DNA of 64,000 nt from Amycolatopsis australiensis (GCF_900119165.1 NZ_FPJG01000006.1:930001-994000); one strand, 5' to 3'. Shown: positions 19,894 through 28,736, counted from the first letter of the stretch. Program-made: numbers and translations. The notes: a model not told the origin generated them from the letters alone.

Positions 19894-20934
19894 GTGGACG
19901 CGGCGAAACGGGACGGTGTCGGGCTCGCGCTCTCCGGTGGCGGCTACCGGGCCATGCTCTTCCACGCGGGCGCCCTGTGGCGGCTCAACGAACTCGGCTG
20001 GCTGCCGAAGCTGACCACCGTCTCGAGCGTCTCCGGCGGGTCGATCGCGGCCGGGGTGCTCGCGCACGCGTGGCACAAGCTGTACTTCGGCGAAGACGGT
20101 GTCGCCGAGAACTTCGGCAAGGAGGTCGTGCAGCCGATCCGGAAGCTGGCCCGCACGAACCTCGACGTCCCGGTGACGCTCAAGGCCATGTGCATCCCGT
20201 GGCGCAGCGCGGGTGAGGAGCTCGCCCGCCGCTACGCGAAACACCTCTTCGGCGACTGCCGTCTCGCGGACCTCGACCCGGCCGGACCCAACTTCGTGTT
20301 CACCGCGACCAGCCTGCAGGACGGCTCGCTGTGGTGGTTCTTCCGCCAGCCGGGCCCGCACGGGCAGGTCCCGCTGGCGACCGCGGTCGCCGCGTCGTCG
20401 GCCTTCCCGCCGATGCTCTCACCGGTCGTGATCCCCGACCCGCACCAGCCGGACCGCAAGATCGTGCTGAGCGACGCCGGCGTGTACGACAACCTGGGCC
20501 TCGACCCGATCGAAAACCAGCGCGCGACCGTCCTGGTCAGCGACGCCGGCAAGAAGATGAAGCACGAGGCGAACCCGAAGCGGAACTGGCCGATGCAGCT
20601 GCTGCGCGTGCTGACCGTGATGGACAACCAGGTCCGCGAGCTGCGCACCGGCTCGCTGCTGAAGAGCTTCGAGGACAAGACGTACGCCGGAACCTACTGG
20701 GCGACCTACAGCGACATCGCGAACTTCGAGCTGCCGGACGCCCTGCCCGCGCCCGTGGCGCACACCCGGCGGCTGGCCGAGACGAAGACCCGGCTGACCA
20801 GCATGTCCGAGAAGATCCAGGACCAGCTGATCAACTGGGGCTACGCCGTCTGCGACGCCGGCATGCGCCGCTGGGTGTGCCCGGAAACCACGGTGCGGCC
20901 CGGATTCCCGTACCCGGGCTCAGGCGTTGGCTAG
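19894..20934 (+). CDS. Patatin-like phospholipase
   Basis: The 346-residue protein has the patatin oxyanion loop SGGGYRAML (about residues 14-22). The nucleophile motif is SSVSGGS (Ser47), a variant of GxSxG also seen in cPLA2-like members. The catalytic aspartate sits in LSDAGVYDNLG, where DAG replaces the usual DGG. No signal peptide is seen. The GTG start is ten bases after the GntR stop, so it may be co-transcribed. It likely hydrolyses acyl esters of membrane lipids. Its 3' end overlaps the convergent sortase gene by 15 bases. Confidence 0.82.
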   Translation: MDAAKRDGVGLALSGGGYRAMLFHAGALWRLNELGWLPKLTTVSSVSGGSIAAGVLAHAWHKLYFGEDGVAENFGKEVVQPIRKLARTNLDVPVTLKAMCIPWRSAGEELARRYAKHLFGDCRLADLDPAGPNFVFTATSLQDGSLWWFFRQPGPHGQVPLATAVAASSAFPPMLSPVVIPDPHQPDRKIVLSDAGVYDNLGLDPIENQRATVLVSDAGKKMKHEANPKRNWPMQLLRVLTVMDNQVRELRTGSLLKSFEDKTYAGTYWATYSDIANFELPDALPAPVAHTRRLAETKTRLTSMSEKIQDQLINWGYAVCDAGMRRWVCPETTVRPGFPYPGSGVG

Positions 20935-21522
20935 GTTCGCGTACACGACGATGTTGTCCTTGTAGCTGTGCTCGGCGTGGTCGAACGCGCCACCGCAGGT
21001 GATCAGCCGCAGCTGCGGCTTGTCGGTGTTGCCGTAGACCGCGTCGCGCGGGAACGTGTCCTTGGGGACCTGTTCCACGTGGTCGACGACGAACTTCAGC
21101 TTCTTGCCGTCGCTGCGGTCGACGTCCACCTCGTCGCCCGGCACGAGATCCTTGAGCTTGAAGAAGATCCCGGGCTTCTTGTCGCCGTCGACGTGCCCGA
21201 GCACGATCGACGGACCGGTCTCGCCCGGCACCGGCGACATCTTGTACCAGGCCGCCTGCATCGGCGTGTGCACCGACGGGACCGAGATCCCACCGTCGGC
21301 CTTCGGCAGCACCGAGACCAGCGATGACTGCGCCCCGATCTTCGGGATGTTCAGCTGCGTCGGGCGCAGGCCGGCGAACGGCTTGGTCACCGGCGGCGGA
21401 GCCGGCGCGGACGAGGACGGGGCCGCCGCCTGCGGGGTGGAGCTCCCGCAGCCGGCCAGCGCGAAGGACAGCGCCAGGGCGGCCGCGAACACGCGGCCGC
21501 CGCGGCGGAACTGCTTGGTCAT
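20920..21522 (-). CDS. Class F sortase lipoprotein (copy 1)
   Basis: The 200-residue protein has a lipoprotein signal with lipobox ALAGC (Cys25), a Pro/Ser/Ala linker, and a class F sortase domain. The catalytic His is in VLGHVDG and Cys176 in RLITCGG. The conserved TPMQAAWYK and DTFPRDAVYG blocks are present. Nine residues after the Cys there is His (AEHSYKDN); no Arg is visible in this segment. The ATG at 21522 begins four bases after the stop of the Thr-rich secreted protein, so the two are one unit. Sortases join cell-surface proteins to peptidoglycan or to each other; the adjacent protein is the obvious substrate. Confidence 0.85.
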   Translation of the reverse strand: MTKQFRRGGRVFAAALALSFALAGCGSSTPQAAAPSSSAPAPPPVTKPFAGLRPTQLNIPKIGAQSSLVSVLPKADGGISVPSVHTPMQAAWYKMSPVPGETGPSIVLGHVDGDKKPGIFFKLKDLVPGDEVDVDRSDGKKLKFVVDHVEQVPKDTFPRDAVYGNTDKPQLRLITCGGAFDHAEHSYKDNIVVYANLANA

Positions 21523-21526
21523 GCGG

Positions 21527-22201
21527 TCAGGACCGGGCCGTCGCGCCGCCACCGGTCTCGACACCGCCGGCCTTCGGGGTCACCTTGACCTGCGCGCCGA
21601 CGGTGGCCGAGCCGCCGCCCGGCGCGACCGGCTTGGTGACCGGCTTGCCCTCGCAGGTCCAGGAGACCTCGGTGGCGTCGGACAGGTGCTTGCCCTCGTT
21701 CAGCTGGATGTCGAAGCCCCAGTACCGGCCGTCCGCGCCGTCCTGGTACGGGCCGCCGACCACGGAGAAGTCGTTGGAGACGACGTTCTTCGGCTCGCCC
21801 GCGGCACAGGCGATGGCCAGCAGGCCGGCGCCCTTTTCGAGCTCCCACGCGTACGCGACGTTGTCGAGGTAGTCGTCACCGTGCGGGAACGGGTCGGTCG
21901 GCTCGGTGGTGGGCTCGGTGGTCGATTCGGACGGCTTGGTCGGCTTGCCCGAGGTGGGCGTGCCGGTGCCGGTCGACGTCGGCGGCTGCTCCGACGTCGG
22001 CTGCTCCGAGGTGGGCTGCTCCGAGGACGGAGCCGAGGTGCTCGTGGGCGCCTCCGTCGTCGTCGGGGCCTCGGAGGTGGGCGCGGCCTCGGTGGTCGAG
22101 GTGGCCGGGGCCTCCTGCGCGAGCGCAGCGGGCGAGACGGTGAGCGTGAGCAGGGCCCCCGCGAGCACAGCGCCCGCGAGACGGCCCAGGGTCTTCTTCA
22201 A
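21527..22201 (-). CDS. Secreted Thr/Ser/Pro-rich protein, probable sortase partner (copy 1)
   Basis: The protein is about 224 residues: a signal peptide ending near SPAALAQ, a long Thr/Ser/Glu/Pro linker, then a globular domain with two cysteines (LLAIACAAG and SWTCEG) and the blocks DDYLDNVAYAWE and GGPYQDGADGRYWGF. It ends GGVETGGGATARS. There is no hydrophobic tail after this, unlike classical LPxTG proteins. I chose a TTG at 22201 because GGGAG lies five bases upstream and a clean signal peptide follows, matching the arrangement in copy 2. It is the first gene of the first sortase module. Confidence 0.72.
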   Translation of the reverse strand: MKKTLGRLAGAVLAGALLTLTVSPAALAQEAPATSTTEAAPTSEAPTTTEAPTSTSAPSSEQPTSEQPTSEQPPTSTGTGTPTSGKPTKPSESTTEPTTEPTDPFPHGDDYLDNVAYAWELEKGAGLLAIACAAGEPKNVVSNDFSVVGGPYQDGADGRYWGFDIQLNEGKHLSDATEVSWTCEGKPVTKPVAPGGGSATVGAQVKVTPKAGGVETGGGATARS

Positions 22202-22362
22202 AATGACTCCCTGGGGAAGGAAACGCGCAATGACCCCCACTACGCGTGCCGCTCGTTGCCGAGAAAAGACACGATCGGGCGACTCGGACATCCTGCCCTA
22301 TTACTGGTCTATACCGGAAACGAAAAAGAGGTGAAGAAAACCACTGCGGAAACCTGTAACGC

Positions 22363-22941
22363 TCAGGCCAGGTTCGCGTATACGACGATGTTGTCCTTGT
22401 AACTGTGCTCAGCGTGGTCGAAGGCGCCACCGCACGTGATCAGCCGCAGTTCGGGCTTGGTGCTGTTGCCGTAGACGGCATCGCGCGGGAACGTGTCCTT
22501 CGGGACCTGCGTGACGCGGTCGACGACGAATTTGAGCTGCCGCCCGTCGCTGCGGTCGATGTCCACTTCGTCGCCGGGCACGAGATCCTTCAGCTTGAAG
22601 AAGATTCCGGGCTGCTTGTCGCCGTCGACGTGCCCGAGCACGATCGCCGGGCCGACGTCACCGGGCACCGGCGAAAGTTTGTACCAGGCCGCCTGCATCG
22701 GCGTGTGCACCGAAGGAACGGAAATCGTGCCGTCCGGTTTGACCGCGACGGCCAGGAGGCTGGACTCCGCGCCGATCTTGGGGATTTTCACCGACGTCGG
22801 CCGGAGTCCCTTGAACGGCTTGGTGACCGGAACCGACGACGGGACGGACGCCGGCGCCGCGGCCTTCGGCGGCTCGCTGGTGCCGCACGCGGCCAGCGTC
22901 AGCACCAGGGCGAGCGCGGCGCCCACCCGGCGGACGGTCAC
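22363..22941 (-). CDS. Class F sortase lipoprotein (copy 2)
   Basis: The 192-residue paralogue of the sortase at 20920 has lipobox LAAC (Cys19), catalytic His in VLGHVDG and Cys170 in RLITCGG. It shares the same AEHSYKDN segment. The two are near-identical over the catalytic domain and diverge in signal and linker, which indicates tandem duplication. The GTG at 22941 overlaps the stop of the upstream secreted protein (GTGA). Confidence 0.85.
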   Translation of the reverse strand: MTVRRVGAALALVLTLAACGTSEPPKAAAPASVPSSVPVTKPFKGLRPTSVKIPKIGAESSLLAVAVKPDGTISVPSVHTPMQAAWYKLSPVPGDVGPAIVLGHVDGDKQPGIFFKLKDLVPGDEVDIDRSDGRQLKFVVDRVTQVPKDTFPRDAVYGNSTKPELRLITCGGAFDHAEHSYKDNIVVYANLA

Positions 22942-23726
22942 CGGGCCGTGCCGCCGAAGCCCGTCTCGACCCCGCCCTTCGGCGCGACCTTGACCTGAGC
23001 CTTCGGAGCGGCGTTGCCGGGCGCCGTCGCGGTGGATGTAGCAGTGGTGGATGCGGCAGTGGTGGATGTGGCCGAGGTGGACGCGGCCGTGGTGACCGGC
23101 GCGGTGCTCGACGGAACGCTGCTGCTGGTGCTGGTGGTCGGCGTCGTGCTGCTCGCCGGCGGCTGCTCCTGCTCGAACTCGACGATCCCGTTGCCCTCGG
23201 CACCGTTGCAGGTCCAGCTGAACTTGGCGGTCGTGGTGCCGGCGGGCGCGTCGGCCACGCGCACGGAGTAGTTCCACAGCCGGCCGTCGGCGCCGTCCTG
23301 ATCGGGCCCACCGGTGACGCTCAGGTACTGGGTCGCCACGTTGCCGGGCGCACCGGCCGCGCACGCGATGACCAGCACGCCTTCGCCGCCGAGGCCGACG
23401 AACCCGTGGCCGGTGTTGTCCTGGTAGTCGTCCTTCGGCGGCTCGGACGATTCCGGTGCCGAAGAGGTGGTCTTCGGGGTCGTGGTCTTGACCGCCGAGT
23501 GGGTCGGTTCCGCCGCGGTGGTCCCGGTGGTCGTGACCGAAGTGGACGGTGCCGTGGTCTCCGACGTGGTGGGCGTCGTGGTCGTCTCGGACGTCGTCGT
23601 GGTGGTCGTCGTGGTCGTCTCCGAAGTGCTCGGCTTCTCCTGCGCCAGCGCGGCCGGCGCGGCGGCGAAGGTGACCAGGGCAGCCGCGAAGGCGACTCCG
23701 GCGACACGGCTCAACGATCTGCCCAC
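22938..23726 (-). CDS. Secreted Thr/Ser-rich protein, probable sortase partner (copy 2)
   Basis: The protein is about 262 residues: a signal peptide ending near APAALAQ, a poly-Thr stretch and Thr/Ser linker, then a globular domain with DDYQDNTGHGFVG, VIACAAG, GGPDQDGADGRLWNY and SWTCNG. A second long Ser/Thr/Ala linker follows, and the end reads PKGGVETGFGGTAR. The two cysteines match those of copy 1. The GTG at 23726 has the same GGGAGTCAT leader as copy 1. The linkers look like O-glycosylated or wall-spanning stalks. Function is unknown; attachment by the coupled sortase is inferred. Confidence 0.75.
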   Translation of the reverse strand: MGRSLSRVAGVAFAAALVTFAAAPAALAQEKPSTSETTTTTTTTTSETTTTPTTSETTAPSTSVTTTGTTAAEPTHSAVKTTTPKTTSSAPESSEPPKDDYQDNTGHGFVGLGGEGVLVIACAAGAPGNVATQYLSVTGGPDQDGADGRLWNYSVRVADAPAGTTTAKFSWTCNGAEGNGIVEFEQEQPPASSTTPTTSTSSSVPSSTAPVTTAASTSATSTTAASTTATSTATAPGNAAPKAQVKVAPKGGVETGFGGTAR

Positions 23727-23787
23727 GATGACTCCCAACGGCGGTTGACCTGCGATGCCGCGACTATCGAGGAATCACTCGCCCGTG

Positions 23788-24828
23788 TTACTCCGGCAGC
23801 GCGGCCACCAGGTCGCGCCACAGGTCCTCCGGGTCTTCGAGGCCGACGCTGAAGCGGATCAGGCCCGGCGGGACCCGTTCCTCGCCGGCGAGCCAGGCCC
23901 GCCGTTCGACCAGGCTTTCGACGCCGCCGAGGCTCGTCGCCGGGCGGATCAGCCGGACCGCCGCGCAGAACCGGTCCGCCGTCTCGGCGTCGGCCAGCTC
24001 GAAGGAGACCATCATCCCGAAACCCGGGTAGCGCACCAGCCGGACGGCGGCGTGCCCGGCGAGCCGCTCGGCCAGCAGCGCGGCGGTGCGGGACTGCTCG
24101 GCGAGCCGCACCGGCATCGTCCGCAGCCCGCGCAGCGCGAGCCAGGCTTCGAGAGCGCCCGGCGTCGAGCCGACGCGGGTACGGGCGCCGCGCAGCTCGG
24201 CCGCGACCGCCGGGTCCTTGGCCACCGTGATGCCCAGCAGCAGGTCGCTGTGCCCGCCGATCAGCTTCGTCGCGCTGTGCACGACGACATCGGCGCCCAG
24301 GTCGAGGGGCCGCTGCTGCAACGGCGTCGCGAACGTGTTGTCGACGACGACCCGGCCGCGCGCGGCGGCGGCGATCGTCGCGATGTCCATCAGGTCGAGC
24401 GTCGGGTTGGTCGGCGACTCGAGCCAGACCAGGTCGGACGTCGCGGCCTCGGCCACCCAGGCCTCGGTGTCGGCCGGCTCCAGCTCGGTGACGGCGAGCT
24501 TGCCGAGCTTCTGCGCGTGGGCCAGCACCCCGCGCGTCACGGCGTAGCTGAAGGTCGGCACGACCACCCGCGACCCGACCGGCAGCAGGTCGAGCACGGC
24601 CGACAGCGTGGCGACGCCGGACGCGAACGCCGTCGCGTGCCCGCCTTCCAGTGCGCCGACGACCTCCTCGAGCGCGACCCACGTCGGCGTGCCGTCACTG
24701 CGCGCGTACGTGAAATCGCCACCGGCCTCGTAGGTGCTGGTGGCGACGAGCGGCGTGTTCAGCGGCTCGCCGGGCCCGTGCGGGCGGCCGGCGGCGATGG
24801 CCTTGGTGCGGGGCGTCCAGTCGTCCAT
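23788..24828 (-). CDS. PLP-dependent Cys/Met metabolism enzyme (cystathionine gamma-synthase/lyase type)
   Basis: The 346-residue fold I enzyme has TPLVATSTYE near the N-terminus, ATAFASGVATLSAVL (phosphate site), SPTNPTLD, VVDNTFATPLQQRPLDLGADVVVHSATK with the PLP lysine, and SLGGVESLVERRA. It is slightly shorter than the 380-400 residues usual for MetB, MetC or MetZ. The start is taken as the ATG at 24828. Candidate activities are cystathionine gamma-lyase or a related C-S lyase; sequence alone does not decide. It stands alone between the sortase modules and the acylase. Confidence 0.8.
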   Translation of the reverse strand: MDDWTPRTKAIAAGRPHGPGEPLNTPLVATSTYEAGGDFTYARSDGTPTWVALEEVVGALEGGHATAFASGVATLSAVLDLLPVGSRVVVPTFSYAVTRGVLAHAQKLGKLAVTELEPADTEAWVAEAATSDLVWLESPTNPTLDLMDIATIAAAARGRVVVDNTFATPLQQRPLDLGADVVVHSATKLIGGHSDLLLGITVAKDPAVAAELRGARTRVGSTPGALEAWLALRGLRTMPVRLAEQSRTAALLAERLAGHAAVRLVRYPGFGMMVSFELADAETADRFCAAVRLIRPATSLGGVESLVERRAWLAGEERVPPGLIRFSVGLEDPEDLWRDLVAALPE

Positions 24829-24886
24829 CCGCCCACGGTAACGGGCGGCCGGGGCACCCACGCGTCCGCGAGTGCCCCGGCCGGGC

Positions 24887-27800
24887 TCAGTGCGCGTACA
24901 CCTCGAACTCGTAAAGCGAGTAGCCGTACTTCGTGCCGCGCTGGACGCCCTGCATCTTCACGAAGCGGGCGGGCGTCGCGGCGAACGAGACGTTGTCCTG
25001 TCCGCCGTTGCCGTCGGTGACCACGGCCGCGTCCGTCCAGTGGACGGAGTCCGGCGAGAGCTGGATCTTGTAGCTCTTGCCGTACGCGGCTTCCCAGCTG
25101 AGGATCACCCGCGAGACCTGCTGCACCGAGCCGAGGTCGACGGTGATCGCCTGGTCGTCGCTCCAGTCGCTGGCCCAGCGGGTCGAGGCGTTCCCGTCGA
25201 TCGCGTTCGACGCCGGCGAGTTGTAGAAGCCGGTTTCGGCACTGGTGGCGCTGACCGTCTTCCCCGCCGACAGGTTCGCGATGCTGTCACCGCGGTGCGC
25301 GGCGTACTCCACGACCTGCTGGAATGTGGGGCGGTTCTGCCAGCTGATCTTGTCCTGCGTGATGCCGCCGAGCGGGGTGTGCACGATCGTGTCGGCACAC
25401 CACTGGTCACCGGCCGAGCAGGACGCGTCACCGGGGTAGACGGTGTTCGCGGCCTGGCCGGCGGCGGTGGTCAGCGAGTCGGCGAGCGCCTGGCGGCACG
25501 CGGTGACGTCACCGTTCCCGCAGAAGGTCTGCGCGAGCGGGCCGGCCACCGGCTGGCCGAGGACCTGCCGGATGTCCTTGCTGACGTACCCCCACCAGCC
25601 GAACTGGAACGACGAACCCTTGTGCGGCTGGCCAGTGTGCTGCCCGTTGCCGTTCTGCCAGCCGGACGGGCTTTCGTTGATGCCCAGCACGTTCGTCATC
25701 GCGTTGTACGCGTCGTCGCCCATGCCCGGCTTGAACTCGGCCTGGACGAGCAGCGGCCACCACGCGTCGAAGATGCGGATCGCGTCGGCGTCGGCGTAGG
25801 TCTTGCTGCCCGGCGACGTCTCCTTGCGCAGGTGGCCGTTCGCGAGCCACGTCTTGAGCTTCGCCTCGGCGTCCGCCGCCGCACCGGTCGCCGGCGCCTT
25901 GTCGAGCACCTGCAGCAGCAGCGGCAGCACGCGCTCGGCCCGCAGGTCGGCGAGCGCGGCGTCCTCCATCGCCTGGGTCAGGTTGACCCGGGTGACCTTG
26001 GTGCCGCTGCTGATCAGCTGCTTGACGCGCGAGTCGAGCAGGTCGACGCGGTGCACGGCGGACTTGTCCGCGCCCGCGGCCGCGTAGCCGTTGGCCTGCG
26101 CGTTGTTCCAGCTGACGTAGTAGTCCTGGTTGATCGACTGCGGGTGCTGCGACGCCGGCGTGTAGGTCGCCACGTTGCCCGCCGGGTTCCAGCCGACCCA
26201 GTCGTGGCCCTGGTCGCCCCAGACGGGCATGTTCGGGTCCACATCGGACTGCCGGGCCGGGTTCGCCCCGGAGTTGAAGTAGGCGATGTCCCTGGAGTCG
26301 GCGTAGAACCAGTTGAAGGTGTAGTTGATGTCCGCCGCGGCCTTCTGGAAGTCCTGTGCCGAGTGGACGAAGCCCGGGTCGTTCAGCTCCTGGAAGCCGA
26401 TCAGCGAGTCGACCTCGTGGAAGTAGGTCGAGCGCAGCGCCGCGTACGCCACCGGCTTGCCGCCGACGGTCGCCCGGCTCTGCACCGGCCCGTACTTCGT
26501 CCGGTAGCTGCGCAGGGTGTACGAGCCCGCCGCGGTCCCGTCGGCCACGGTCGGCTTCCAGGCGTTCTTGACCTCCACGGTGTCCATCGGGACGCACTGG
26601 CCCTGGTAGGTGTAGTAGTTCGAGTCCTTCGTCGGCGCCTTGCCGCTCGGGTCGCACAGCTGCAGCGCGTAGGTGTCGATGATGTCCTGCGCCGACGTCG
26701 TCGCGCTCCACGAGTAGTCCTGGCCGCGGCCGAGCAGGACGTACATGCTCAGGCCCGCGAACGCCGCACCGCGCGCGCTGATGCCCGGGCCCTGCAGTTC
26801 CTGCAACAGCAGCAGCTGCGGGGCGAAGTAGCCGGTCTGCGGACCGAACACGGCGACCGGATGGCCGCTCGCCGTCTTCGCACCGGAGACGACCAGCGCG
26901 TTCGACATGCCGTGCTTCTCGCTCAGCATGTTCGCCGGCAGCACGCCGTTGTCGAACATGCCGCGGGCCGGGTCCAGCTCGGCGGGCGCGGCGACGTCCA
27001 CAGTGGACGGCGTCGCGGTGGCGGCCGAGCCGGTCTTGTCGAACACCAGCTGCTGCGGCGTCACGGAGTTCTTGTCCGGCATGGCCCGGCCGACCGCGTT
27101 GGCCGGCGTCTTGCCGTACGGGAACGTCTGGCCGTCGTGCAGCGTCTTGACGGCTTCGGGGTCGTCTTCCGCACGCAGGCTCTGCCACACCTTCTCGCCC
27201 TGCACGACGCCGTACTTCTCCTGCAGCGCGAGCTTCGCGATGGCGTTCTGCACCTCCCCGCCGCCGCCCGCGCCGAACTCCGCGCCGACCAGGGAGGCGA
27301 GCGCGACGAGGTCGGTCAGCTTGAACGGGTCGATCGAGCCGGCGTTGGTGATGGAGTCGACGTGCCCGGTCAGCACGTACTCGCCGGGGAAGTAGCGGCC
27401 GTTGTAGGAGTCGCTGATGTACTTGTTGATGCCGTCGACGTAGGCCTGCGCGTCGGCCAGGCCCTGCGCGCCACGCGGACCGCTGGCGGCGACGTGGTCG
27501 ATCTGCTGCTGCAGCTCCGCCTCGGTGTACGGCGCGTTCGCGAAGAACTGCTGCTCGAGTTCACGGTTGGCTTCGGCACCGCCCGCGAACGGCGTGACCT
27601 GGCCCCGTGCGGCGTGGCGCAGCACGTCCATCAGCCACAGCCGGTCCTGCGCGGCGGCGTACCCGGCGCCGAACTCGGTGCCGGCGCGGGTGGTCCCGGT
27701 GATGTGCGGGACGCCGAGGGCCTTGTCCCGCACGATCGTCACGTCCGAGCGCGGCTTGGTCGTGCTCGCGACCTGGTCGGCGGGCACGCCGAAGGACGAG

Positions 27801-28105
27801 TCGTTGAAGTACTGGCTGATCGTGCTCGTGCTCAGCGTCCGGTAGCCGTTGGCCAGCGACGAGTACTTCCCGAGCTGGTCGGCGGCGTGCTCGGGGCGCG
27901 TGCCGAGGAGCTTGTGCGCCAGGATCTCCGCGAGGGTGGCGTTGCCGTTCTCGCCGGGCGGCAGGATGTCGTTGCACTGCCCGCCGCAGTAGTCGTCGGG
28001 TGACAGGGCCGCCTGCGCGGCCGGCGCGGTGACGGCGACCTGGGTCAGCCCGGCCACGAGGGCCCCCAGTGCCGTGACGGTCAGGGCGCGGATGCCACGT
28101 CGCAT
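24887..28105 (-). CDS. Secreted penicillin acylase-family Ntn hydrolase with C-terminal discoidin domain
   Basis: The 1072-residue protein has a Sec signal (cleavage near APAAQA, residue 32). Next comes an alpha region with GVPHITGTTRAGTEFGAGYAAAQDRLWLMD, the family's best-conserved block. The beta chain should begin at Ser401 in HGMSNALVVSG, after autocatalytic cleavage. SWSATTSAQDIIDTYAL and SYTLRSYRTKYGPV are further family blocks. Residues 945-1072 form an F5/8 type C (discoidin, CBM32-like) domain, rare in simple penicillin acylases. Likely roles are hydrolysis of acylated homoserine lactones, lipopeptides or antibiotics at the cell surface. It stands alone with no regulator beside it. 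Confidence 0.87.
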   Translation of the reverse strand: MRRGIRALTVTALGALVAGLTQVAVTAPAAQAALSPDDYCGGQCNDILPPGENGNATLAEILAHKLLGTRPEHAADQLGKYSSLANGYRTLSTSTISQYFNDSSFGVPADQVASTTKPRSDVTIVRDKALGVPHITGTTRAGTEFGAGYAAAQDRLWLMDVLRHAARGQVTPFAGGAEANRELEQQFFANAPYTEAELQQQIDHVAASGPRGAQGLADAQAYVDGINKYISDSYNGRYFPGEYVLTGHVDSITNAGSIDPFKLTDLVALASLVGAEFGAGGGGEVQNAIAKLALQEKYGVVQGEKVWQSLRAEDDPEAVKTLHDGQTFPYGKTPANAVGRAMPDKNSVTPQQLVFDKTGSAATATPSTVDVAAPAELDPARGMFDNGVLPANMLSEKHGMSNALVVSGAKTASGHPVAVFGPQTGYFAPQLLLLQELQGPGISARGAAFAGLSMYVLLGRGQDYSWSATTSAQDIIDTYALQLCDPSGKAPTKDSNYYTYQGQCVPMDTVEVKNAWKPTVADGTAAGSYTLRSYRTKYGPVQSRATVGGKPVAYAALRSTYFHEVDSLIGFQELNDPGFVHSAQDFQKAAADINYTFNWFYADSRDIAYFNSGANPARQSDVDPNMPVWGDQGHDWVGWNPAGNVATYTPASQHPQSINQDYYVSWNNAQANGYAAAGADKSAVHRVDLLDSRVKQLISSGTKVTRVNLTQAMEDAALADLRAERVLPLLLQVLDKAPATGAAADAEAKLKTWLANGHLRKETSPGSKTYADADAIRIFDAWWPLLVQAEFKPGMGDDAYNAMTNVLGINESPSGWQNGNGQHTGQPHKGSSFQFGWWGYVSKDIRQVLGQPVAGPLAQTFCGNGDVTACRQALADSLTTAAGQAANTVYPGDASCSAGDQWCADTIVHTPLGGITQDKISWQNRPTFQQVVEYAAHRGDSIANLSAGKTVSATSAETGFYNSPASNAIDGNASTRWASDWSDDQAITVDLGSVQQVSRVILSWEAAYGKSYKIQLSPDSVHWTDAAVVTDGNGGQDNVSFAATPARFVKMQGVQRGTKYGYSLYEFEVYAH

Positions 28106-28245
28106 ACCGGGCTCCCCTCAGGTCAGAAGAGTGACGAAGCGCACGCTACCGAGCAGTAGGACAAGTGTGAAGAGTTTTCGCGTTTTTCCGCCCTTGGGCG
28201 TAGTCCGATCGGCGCAGCCTCGCGCGCGTGGGTACGGTGAGCGCC

Positions 28246-28620
28246 ATGACCTTGGAAAAGCCCCAGATCGACCGCCCGGACGGACCACCTCCGGCCGACC
28301 TCGAGATCACCGACATCACGGTCGGTGACGGCGCGGAGGCCACCCCCGGCAAGGCCGTCACCGTGCACTACGTCGGCGTCTCGCACTCGACGGGCGAGGA
28401 GTTCGACGCCTCCTGGAACCGCGGTGAGCCGCTGCGCTTCGGGCTGGGCGCAGGCCAGGTCATCTCCGGCTGGGACCAGGGTGTCGCGGGCATGAAGATC
28501 GGCGGCCGCCGCAAGCTGGTCATCCCGCCGCACCTGGCCTACGGCGACCGCGGCGCGGGCGGCGTGATCAAGCCCGGCGAGACCCTCGTCTTCGTCGTCG
28601 ACCTCGTCGGCGTGAACTAG
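28246..28620 (+). CDS. FKBP-type peptidyl-prolyl isomerase
   Basis: The 124-residue single-domain FKBP has no signal peptide, so it is cytoplasmic. VTVHYVGV, GEEFDASW, FGLGAGQVISGWDQGVAGMKIGGRRKLVIPPHLAYG and LVFVVDLVGV cover the domain. The hydrophobic pocket residues (Tyr, Phe, Asp, Trp, Tyr) are kept. The ATG at 28246 is favoured over an upstream GTG at 28228 because known homologues begin here. A strong hairpin terminator follows. Confidence 0.9.
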   Translation: MTLEKPQIDRPDGPPPADLEITDITVGDGAEATPGKAVTVHYVGVSHSTGEEFDASWNRGEPLRFGLGAGQVISGWDQGVAGMKIGGRRKLVIPPHLAYGDRGAGGVIKPGETLVFVVDLVGVN

Positions 28621-28631
28621 TTCGTCCGCAC

Positions 28632-28662
28632 GGCGTCACCCGGTGGGACACCGGGTGACGCC
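28632..28662 (+). terminator. Hairpin terminator after the FKBP gene
   Basis: A 14-base perfect stem, GGCGTCACCCGGTG with its complement, has a GGA loop and starts eleven bases after the FKBP stop. No U-run follows, as is common in high-GC actinobacteria. Confidence 0.7.
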
Positions 28663-28736
28663 CGGCCAGGGAATTCCCCGACCGCGGCCGCGGCCATAGC
28701 CTCGAACGTCGATCACTCATCCGACGAAGGGGAAGA

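Noticed and set aside
21061..21090. A third parS-like sequence (TTCCACGTGG) within the first sortase gene
   Set aside because: Only half of the consensus is matched. The rest is normal coding sequence.
24872..28003. Open frame of over 1000 codons on the + strand opposite the penicillin acylase
   Set aside because: It is the antisense shadow of a GC-rich gene. Its product is Arg/Val/Asp-rich low complexity with no domain, while the minus strand has a complete signal peptide and family motifs.
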